Assembly (NCBI GenBank): GCA_037951105.1
Contig: JBAMJV010007755.1
Coordinates: forward strand, 54,579 to 118,578
Length of the DNA stretch: 64,000 bases
Reading direction: 5' to 3'
DNA from: Echinarachnius parma
Taxonomy: Eukaryota; Echinodermata; Echinoidea; Clypeasteroida; Echinarachniidae
Shown: positions 37,348 through 64,000 of the stretch, piece by piece
Numbering within the stretch: position 1 is the stretch's first letter
How the letters are laid out: the number at the start of each line of letters is the position of its first letter
Position numbers and translations under genes: made by a program
Notes under the pieces: generated by a model
What the model saw: only the letters and a program-made list of their open reading frames with translations
What the model was told of the DNA's origin: nothing
The model's database searches: none

Positions 37348-39890
37348 GTCACCTTGAATCAACTAATTTTTTTTCCAAAGGCGAGTCTTGATTATGTGTG
37401 CTTGCTTGCTTGATTGATTTTATTTGATGTAATTGTATTTTATTTATATATTGCATGTAATCTTACATTTTTCATTATGGCTATTATGACATTGCATGTA
37501 TGATAATTCAGTGAGATATTGTGATATTAGAATTAATGTAATGATAGAAAGAAGATATGTGAAATTGCCCAGAACCTACATTTTCCTTTATATTTCCTTT
37601 TCATTCCACTACAAATTCTTCTATTCTTCCAAACAGCATGAATATGACACCTTGAACTTTTCATGATAGAAAAGAAAATATATATGAAATTGCTCAGAAC
37701 ATACATTTTGCTTTATATTTGCTTTCAATTCCACTGCAAATCCTTTCATTCTTCTGAACAGCATAACATTAATTGCCTTGATTTACAAAGTTCATAATGA
37801 ACTTCTTTATTTTGTCTGATGACACACAGATATTATCTGTGTGTCAACTTTATTTCATAGAAATGTTCTATCATTATGCCATCAAGAACACTCACTGGTG
37901 ACCATGATACTTTCATTTTTGTTTTGATCAGTGGCCAAGTCTTTGATAAATATTGCACTGTAGTTAATGTAGATATTAGGTACGAGTGTATTCAGCGACT
38001 ACTGCAGATTGTGAAGAAATTTCTAGATAAATGAAGAAGTTATCTGATACAACATATTGATATTATATTGTTATATAATTATTTTTGACCAGCTCTGGCA
38101 AAATAAGACTCTTTTTGGCAAAAATAAAAATTGAGATTTCTATATTATTGGAAAGAACTCTTCATGATTTCCAATTCTTGGCATAACTTTATTTACTTCA
38201 AACTTACTTTAATGTTTGTTAAAATGAATGCATACAAGTAAATTTCTGCATAACACAAGTTGCTGACAAGAGACTGCTCTTGCTAGAGCTGGTCATATAT
38301 GTTTTCATCCTTTATAGTTATAGATATTTACTCCTAATTTTCTATATGTTATTATATATTATATATTATGTCTGGTATACAATATATATTGCTGTCAATA
38401 ATTTGTAATGATATTCGTGATGAATTTTCTTAGGATTCTAAGGGATTAGAAACAGTTTGAAAGGCTGTGTTATGTAGTGTTATTACACTTTGCTTTAGAG
38501 GAATTATAACAGAAACTATGAAATCAACAAAAATATGAGAACAATTAATATATGACACTTTCCCATTTGTTGGTATATTTCACATTTGTTTAAAGTTTTA
38601 AAAATTGGTGTTGCATGTACTTATTCAGTATAAAGTAGCATATTGTCATGAAAATATATATGTGTATGATACAAGACTATACTGTACTTTGTAATCAAGT
38701 TGTTTGACAATGCTATACTAGAGATGAAATTGTGTTTATTTATTGATTGTACAATGTCAATTTGAAATAAATCTTGTCAGAACGTGTGTAATATGCTGAA
38801 AGATGATTCATGATCACTCAGTTATTTATTTCATTTGATAAATGTGACTGGATTTAGCGAAACCCTGCACTTGTCAAGTTGTCAGTAAAACTCTAAATTC
38901 AGATTTTCAAGCCAGGAGAAAGACACCATCACAAGCTTTCATTTGATGCCTTCTTCTAAAACAGCGGACAATAATCAGCAAAGATATGATTGTTTCAATT
39001 TAACCCCCCCCCCCCGGAGTCTTTTACATACATTATGTGAACTTAACATGCCCATTTCTTCAAAACATGAATTACCGACAAGTGCAGGGTTTCGTTATAT
39101 ATCCAGGATTCCAGTCACAAATGTGTACAAAATATAGCTTTAGGAGAGGATTAAAATATAGAGGTATTAAACCCTACATACAAAACAAAAGACACAAGCA
39201 AAACATTTTACTTATAATTGGAACCTTCTATTAAAAAGGCCAGTATAATTGCCATAGTATATATATAGTATACATTAGTTACCATTGGCTATGCATGATG
39301 ATGATGACAAATGTAGATCTGTACATTAATTACATAAAACAAAATGATTGTAATGACATAATATGATCATCCATATTATGCAAGTAGCAGAAGACTGAGC
39401 TGAACATGTATAGAAGCTAGGCAAGAAATCAGTCACTATGTGTACGTGTACATACAAGATGGTGAATAAATTGATGACTGACCAATTGAATTTCTTTTGC
39501 ACAATAAAACAAGTTTTAGTCTAGAGAGCATTAATGATTAGTGAAACTTTATAAGTCAATAATTAATTGTTTTACGATATAATAATAAATGTAGTTTAGA
39601 TGAAGAACGGACAACAACATATTACATTGATTTATACAACTTTCAGCCATTTAGAAGATAATTAAAATAAATGTAACATTTAAAGTACATTATTAAACAC
39701 ACACTATGATTGTAGCGCAGTAGAGTATATATTTATAGTAGCTGCGCTATATAAATGTTCATATTATTTTTTATTATAATTAGAGTTAAAACAATGATCA
39801 CAACTCTTTTCCCTATTCAAAGTTACATAGATTAAATGAGCTTTTGCTAGTAAGAATTATTTCATTTTTTATGATAATTATTACTGATCA
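37348..39890. other. Gene-less AT-rich stretch
   Basis: Contains a diverged direct repeat of about 110 bp (37555-37640 against 37672-37765: GAAATTGC.CAGAAC.TACATTT.C). AATAAA at 38768 could be a distal UPF0193 poly(A) signal, but nothing shows it. No exon is supported. Confidence 0.4.
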
Positions 39891-41576
39891 GGGGCGGTAT
39901 TCTGAAAGCAAATAAGCACTCAATCAGCGTTCAATCAGCGTTTTCGTATTCTGAAAGCCAAATTAACTTCTCAATCATTTAACTACCATGGTAACAAGCG
40001 TTTGGCGGGAAATCATTACGCGCAGTTGTGTAATCTGCGCGCATCTTATTACGCGCAATTTAATTGCAAATTGGTATTCTGAAAGCTTAATTAGCGGTCA
40101 TTTAAGTCTGAAGATAATGAAAAAGTTAAAAGAGCTATAGACCTCTCATAAGTCATAACTAGCACCGGGAGGGAGTAAATTTGAACCACGAACTCACATC
40201 CCAGCATGGCTGGGGTTTTCTCGCACATAATGACGCATATCGTAATCGCTATCACAGAGATAGAATACAATTAGACAACATTGATTCACATAATATTATT
40301 AAAAAGTCTATTAATCCATTTACGTTTCCGCATAATATAGTTACACTTTGTAATAGATCATCACTACTTTTGAACAAGCATAATGATGGTGAATAATGGT
40401 AACATTATCTTCTTTGTGAATTAAAAGTCCATCTAATAGATGCAACGTGTATAACAAAAAAGGTTAATGGAAAGAATTATCTTCTTTCCATTAAAATGCA
40501 TCAGTGTGTATGCCTCTATTGCATAACGGTTTATATTACATTTCCTTCACATTATTCAAGAATGTATAGACATATACTTTGTGATTATGTCAAATATTAT
40601 CTGATTACAGCAATAATAACAACATAAGTATTTTATTTTATAAAAGAAAGAAAATGATGCTAAAATGATATTAGTCAAGTATTGTATACATTTTCTGCTT
40701 CTAGGGATAACTAAATCATCATAACCTTTTTGTTATACACGTTGCATCTATTAGATGGACTTTTAATTCACAAATACAATCAGACAAATATTGGAGGCAT
40801 TTGAATGATATAAAAATCAAAACTTGCAAACAATATTCACTTTTTATATTAAATGTATCCTTTATAAAACAGCATAAAGTTAAAATCTGATGATTTCATC
40901 ATCATGGCCTAGGGTACATGGTTTCATTTTGGAGGAAAACGCAATTATTGAAGGATGTATCTTATCCAAATTAATCAAGTTTAATTTCAATAACAGAAAC
41001 ACGCAAATGTTCATTATTAAATGTCCTGTAGTAACCGACATGTCGATTGATTTCATATTGCTGCAATTAACATTGAAATTAAATGATTTGTTATTCATAC
41101 CTTTTCATCCTAGACAGGGGTATTGAACATATTGACTTACAGGAAATGTCTCGTTGAATAAAATAACATAGCTAAAAATTACACAATATTTACAAAGTAA
41201 TATTTCTTTCAATCAAAGATGTGATACAATGACTATGCAGGCATTAGATGATATAGTTACAAATTAATTATTTCAGAATTATCACAGTGAAAACAAAATA
41301 TATGAAGTGATTTTCAACTGTAGAGATGAGAGTAGAAGGCCATGCCAAGAAGGAGGTCACATGCGCGTTAGTGCGCGTAAAAATCTTGTAACAGCCTATT
41401 TGATTGAATGGAATATTAATGAGGTGGGAGGAGCTTAAGATAGTCGCGCAGAAGTTAATTGAACGCTGATTGAGCTTTCAGAATACCGATTTTCCACTCA
41501 ATCAGCGTTCAATTAAATCATGGACTTAAGTGCATATTTAAATGAAAAGTTAAATGAGCTTTCAGAATACCCCCCC
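39891..41576. mobile_element. 1.7-kb element with GTATTCTGAAAGC ends and a nested foldback
   Basis: Left edge GGGGCGGTATTCTGAAAGC, right edge GCTTTCAGAATACCCCCCC. The word GTATTCTGAAAGC recurs three times near the left end and twice, inverted, near the right. CAATCAGCGTTCAAT is present at both ends. A second foldback (40413-40774) with ends TTTGTGAATTAAAAGTCC and arms through ATGCAACGTGTATAAC sits inside and may be a nested insertion. Short frames within have no family match I recognise. Confidence 0.65.
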
Positions 41577-44360
41577 AGATACATTCAAGATGGCTATTAA
41601 AGCAAGGCATTATTAAACAAATCACACATCTTACAATGAAACAATCATGGAAGAGCACATTTGTAAATACACTTACAGTTTGTTTTTTCTTCTTTACTAC
41701 GGTACACTGAGAACATTGTTGACAATATTTACAATGAACAGTATTACAAACACAAATTTGTATTATATTAACTAATTAATGAGATGAGTTATAGCCATGA
41801 GAAACGTGTAGTAGTATTTGCATGCAGTACAAAGTTTGTTATTGCATAAACAAAATCATAGAATCGATAAGGTGGGAGATACATGTACATTGAAAGATAC
41901 AGGTAAAAGCCGAGGTTTAGAAGGCCAAACAAATGCGTATACAGTGAGGTTTTATAGCATTTGCCTCAAAATCATAAATAGAGTGTATGATATAAATTAT
42001 AAAAAAATAAATAAATAATAACAATGATTAATTTAAACGTAATAAAAATGTATCATGCAAAAGTAATAACATACTTCATAGAAAATCATGCATAAAGAGA
42101 AATGCTAACACACACGTCCTGATGGATATATACACTCTTGAGAGGTAAAAGAAATATATAAACATGGTGGAAACTAAATATAATAAAAGTAAGACAAATT
42201 GTTAAGGCAGCAACAAATAGGACAAGTAAAATAGTCGGAAGAAAGCAAAAAGCAAAAAAAAAATGGAAGAAATGCAAGCATAAAAGATTGTGATTGGTGT
42301 TACCACTGAACATAGTCAATAATAATAATAAAAAACCCAAATCATAACTGTTTGCCCTTCATCGACATTGATTCATTGAACAACTAAATACTTGACACAT
42401 TTGTTATTTCATTATATCATCTGACTTAGTAAAATATGCGACATTACAGTCACGTGATTGCCATGATAATTGTATACATCACATGTCAGATGCACTATTC
42501 ACCACATGGTGCGTGCTGCAAAAGAGATTGTATTATGACGGTCACAATGAGAACCAAAGGTACATGTTGTTTTTCACTGATTTCAGTTTCAATGCATGAA
42601 TTTGTATAAACATGTAGCCCCCGTTTTTTCCAGATGATATAACAGTTAACTTTGTTGTCGGGGGAAAATCATGGAATGTTCCCTCGGGATTTAAAATGCT
42701 ATTTCGTGAAGAAAATAAGTCCCTCGACTACGTCTCGGGACTTATTTTGTTCCCTCAATATCATTTAAAATCCCTCGGATTGGAACATTCAGTGATATTC
42801 CCTCCACCACCAGTTAACAACTGTATAATATTATATGGGATAGAGACATCTATGTTTGAAGCTGTAGAAGTTTCTTCAGAATTACATGGCTGCATATCTG
42901 ATATCTAATACTGTACAAGCATATAAGGTGTTTTTATGCTAGTTGCTACAGAGACTTTTTTCAAATTAGTAAAGGAAGACTAGCTGTGTGTGGCACATTG
43001 ATACAACGATGTGACAAAACACATCACACAAGAATACTTAACATGCATTTTCCAACTCGGTGAATATTAATATCTAATCTGATGATATGGTAATTTTCAT
43101 GCTACAAAAGATGTCATATACACAATGATTAAAGCATTGATTGAATTATTACCCAAGGATTCAAGCAATGTAAATTCTCTTCCTAACGTATGAAAAAGAA
43201 GAAGATGTGAAATGTGAACGGAAAATGCAAGACTTGATACACAATGTTAAAAGGTTAAATGCCGTTTGGTGAAAGACCAATTAGTCTCATTTTGCCTGAA
43301 CCCAGTTTGCCTCCAGTTATATGGTCTACGGACGTTTTGTAACATTAATGTTTGTCTATGTAGGTTCGTCTTAGTCCTGTTGTCTATTATCAACATGGTC
43401 TAATTATAATTTTGTCTCATTTCCAGTAAGGGTTAGGACTAGAAATAAATGAGCATTAGACCAAATGCAAATGGACAAAGTGGGTGATAGCCAAACTGGT
43501 TATTAGACAGAATGACAAATAGACAAAATGTTACATAGACCATATCGATCATAGACATACCGGGTGCAGACAAAATGGGAATAGACGAACTAACTGTAGA
43601 CCAAAAGGCTCGTTGAAATAGCACCAATGAACAGCAAAGGAACAACAAGAACATTGACTTTCAGGACTTCACATTGCTGTACAATAAAACTAAATGACAT
43701 ACAATTATACAAGATGAATTACTCAATGTTATTGTATCAATTTAGAGCCCAAAAGGCTTTTTTTTTGTAGTCAGGCTGCTGAACGGTATCAATACCAACA
43801 TTTTCAACACAGTTTATTAATACAACGGACTGGAAGCACAGGTACTCAAGTCACATGAACTGAAACAAAACAAGGCATCATTGGGATCATCACACATCCA
43901 AGGTAAAACATTGATCTCTTTAACAATCCAGAGATATTTCTAATCTATGGACAGCATTTTGATCATCAGCTACATGTCTTTAGCACTGTACATGTTAATC
44001 TGTCAATGTAGTTTCAATTTTCTTCACCATAACTTACTTGTGTAAGAGGGACATTTCACTTAAAAAAAAACAGTTTCATCTGGAACGTGGAAACCCTTCT
44101 AATCAGAGTTTTTTTTCTTCTCATAAACTAAATTTCAATCAACTGTCTATGATGAACAATTCATCGGCATAGTTACATCGTTTCTTTAGCAAATACAATT
44201 GTATACATTAAAAGTAACCAGTATCTTATTATGTCAATAATGAACCAACTGTTTTAAAAAGTAACATTTTTGTACCTAGCACGTCAGGCAATCACATTAT
44301 TTTTTAATGATCACATTGAGCAATGATGAATTAAGGGGTTTCTGGGAAGAACGCCGTCGT
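41577..44360. other. Gene-less stretch with small foldbacks
   Basis: 42672-42797 is a foldback (GAATGTTCCCTCGGGATTT against its complement, centre GTCTCGGGACTTA). 43250-43630 is rich in TAGACAAA/TTTGTCTA-type words in both orientations, like a decayed foldback repeat. No exon is supported. Confidence 0.4.
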
Positions 44361-44440
44361 AGGGTTTTCTATAGCTCAGTCGGTAGAGCACCGGTCTAGC
44401 AATCCGGAGGTCTCGGGTTGGAATCCTGTTGGAATCCCAT
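44361..44440 (+). tRNA. tRNA-Ala-like sequence, probably a tRNA-derived repeat or pseudogene
   Basis: A good box A (TAGCTCAGTCGG) and a near box B (GGTTGGAATCC, one C to G change), with an anticodon-arm-like CCGGTCTAGCAATCCGG whose loop centre would read AGC (Ala). Acceptor-stem pairing is poor in the standard register. A related minus-strand copy lies at 46885-46960 with CTGGCAATCCGGAGG. A degenerate tRNA or SINE head is more likely than a working gene. Confidence 0.3.
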
Positions 44441-45099
44441 TTTTCTTTGCTCACTTTTAATCACATTATCTCTTTACATGAATATAAAGTCTTAATATAC
44501 ATTACATAGTATGTACTAAAATGTCTTCATATATTAGTATGTATTCTATATACACATGGCCTTTAAAGATTATGATACAAAAATCAAATTTGAAGCGTTC
44601 ACTATTTTACATGTTAAGATAGTATGTACAATGCTCACCACAATTTTTCAAACATAACATGCAGACTGTGTTTATTCCGCTATATACATTTACAAAAAGT
44701 AATTTTACTCATCGCTTGAACTTCTGATTAATAAACATAATGTTTAAAATTATATATCGCCTAAAATTAATCAGCGTCATCATCACCATCATCAACTCGA
44801 AAGTCCTTTACAGTAGCATTTTTACCCCTGTCAAAGGATAAACATGCACACACAACATATTTGAAGTGATGTACACATTTTCTCCTCCCTTGGGAGTATT
44901 CTGACCAGGCTACCTATGACAGATGCACTCATGCTTAGAATACACAAATCTTGCAGCTTGATTAAATCAAAACCAAACTTCAAAACAACTGGGTGATATC
45001 TGCCTGACTGCTAAAAAAAAACTACTGAAACAAATAATTGAGAACATGGGACATTCATATTTCATTTTAACCTAGCTTGAAAAGAATAAAAATGTTTGT

Positions 45100-45700
45100 A
45101 AACACATATCAGATATACTGCTGTCATAATATGTTGTCTTTGACATATCAAAACTTGCATAAAGGAATAAGTAAAGCGTGAAACTGAGGTGGGTGTGAAT
45201 AGTTTGTACACGTAGCTTGTTCTAGCCAAGACTGACGTCTGACGCTAGATCAATGCCAGCTCTAAACGCCGTCACAAAAGTTGTTATGACACACATTTCT
45301 TCTTAACATACCATTCAAACCAGATGCAAAGTAAATGATGCTAACACATACCAGACACCACCGCTGTCAAATCTTATTTGTTATTTGCACCCTGGCCAAA
45401 CTGGGTGAATATTAAAGAAGACAATGACAGAATGCTGGTACTCATACCAGCTGGAAAATATTTTGTATTAACACATACCAGACAACACTGTTGTTAAAAT
45501 TTTCTTTGTTACTTCGGATCCGTAATTGCATAACTGGGCAAAGTACTAAAACAGAAACTGACAGTAGATAGATACAAATTATGTGCAGTAATGTATGTCT
45601 AGCAAATTCAGCTCACATACAATCGAACTCAGCTTTAGAAATTAATGGGAGTAAACACATACCAGAAACAGTGTTGTAGATTTGTCTTGTTACTCTTATT
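45100..45700. repeat. Decayed ~170-bp tandem repeat
   Basis: Four units share AACACATACCAGA, then CTGTTGT..., then TTTG/CTTGTTAC blocks at about 45104, 45344, 45471 and 45655. It adjoins the MICALL terminal-exon copies. Confidence 0.5.
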
Positions 45701-45719
45701 GTTTCATTGTCACTCCTAT

Positions 45720-46381
45720 ATTACGAAAAGGATGAGATAGCGTGGCCGCATAAATGATAGTTAAGAAAGCAGAATATACTTGTTTGTCTCAAGCTATGAC
45801 TGCTTTCACTTGATTAGTCCCTGCTTTTCTTCTAATGATTTTATGTACATGCATACTCCATCCATCATTGATAGGCTGCATTTATCACTCCTTTATATAC
45901 AGAGAAATGAGATAGCATGCAGTAGATGACTATAAACGATGATAAGCAGGAGATATGGTTTGACAAGCAGTATTTTGTTTGACTCCAGCTATAACTGCTT
46001 TCACTTGATAAGTCCCAGCGTAAGATGTAGACTAACTCAGCATACAGTGATTCATGGACACACATACATGCAGATACACCATTGAAAAGCTGCAGCCTAT
46101 ATATCAACTCCTAAATATCCCAATAGATAGATGAGATAGCATGCAGCAGATGATGACTGAAGAGCAGACAACTGTTTGACGAGCAGTATTTTTTGTAACA
46201 CTCCAGCTTATGACTGCTTTCATTCAACTCTGCTTCAACTGATTCCTGTACACGCATACTCCATACATCATTGAAAGTCTGCCTATATCATTACAAAAGA
46301 GATGAGCTAGAAGGCATCAGATGATGATTGAAGATAGTGTGCAGTAGATAATGGTTGTCAAGCAGTATTGTGTTTCTCCTT
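45720..46381 (-). repeat. Tandem copies of the MICALL last-exon end and 3' UTR
   Basis: The plus-strand word TTTCATTTGATGTGTCCCAGC (the stop-codon end of the MICALL last exon) recurs as TTTCACTTGATAAGTCCCAGC (~46001) and TTTCACTTGATTAGTCCCTGC (~45806), with a weaker copy near 46217. In the first two, the minus-strand frame still gives GLIK followed by TGA. Flanking blocks (ATGAGATAGCATGCAG, GACAAGCAGTATT, GCATACTCCAT) repeat with a ~200-230 bp period. Confidence 0.75.

Positions 46382-64000
<17,619 letters not shown>

Overview
The window looks like nuclear DNA of a marine invertebrate deuterostome. An echinoderm such as a sea urchin is my best guess, but the species cannot be fixed from the sequence. 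The evidence is AT-rich DNA, multi-exon genes with GT/AG introns, metazoan gene families, many foldback and TTAA-flanked transposons, and long trinucleotide and tetranucleotide microsatellites. There are no bacterial-style operons.

Layout. 1-878 (+): end of a fragmentary laminin-G-domain gene. Its one intact exon follows two truncated copies of itself. 5031-6383 (+): a single-exon C2H2 zinc-finger protein. 14845-26664 (-): a complete Arp2/3 complex subunit 1 gene (ARPC1), rebuilt here from 11 coding exons that join in frame to 384 codons; a likely non-coding first exon ends at 28041. 30425-34251 (+): a complete six-exon UPF0193/EVG1 (C22orf23-like) gene of 226 codons. 46382-64000 (-): the 3' part of a MICAL-like (MICALL1-type) gene. 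It has a large NPF- and proline-rich exon that runs off the right edge, then a proline-rich exon and four exons that encode the C-terminal bMERB domain and a basic tail. UPF0193 and MICALL lie tail to tail. As I recall the human map, C22orf23 and MICALL1 are also adjacent and convergent on 22q13.1, so this looks like retained microsynteny.

The rest is intronic or intergenic and full of repeats. At least five elements have TTAA target duplications (7279, 8788, 21065, 36778, 53880). There are several small foldback MITE families, a 346-bp near-perfect palindrome in an ARPC1 intron, an element with nine TACGTCCGAC-type motifs, and nested tandem arrays rich in AGGTCA half-sites.

The most unusual theme is that nearly every gene carries truncated direct copies of its own exons next to the real exon, each copy usually keeping one splice site or the stop codon. 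I count this at up to ten exons in all five genes: laminin-G exon, zinc-finger 5' end, ARPC1 exons 3, 7 and 9, the UPF0193 last exon, and four MICALL exons. The copies form tandem arrays with periods of about 130-270 bp and range from near-identical to strongly decayed. They would act as decoy or alternative splice sites. The simplest reading is a high local rate of tandem duplication, filtered by selection so that one intact exon remains.
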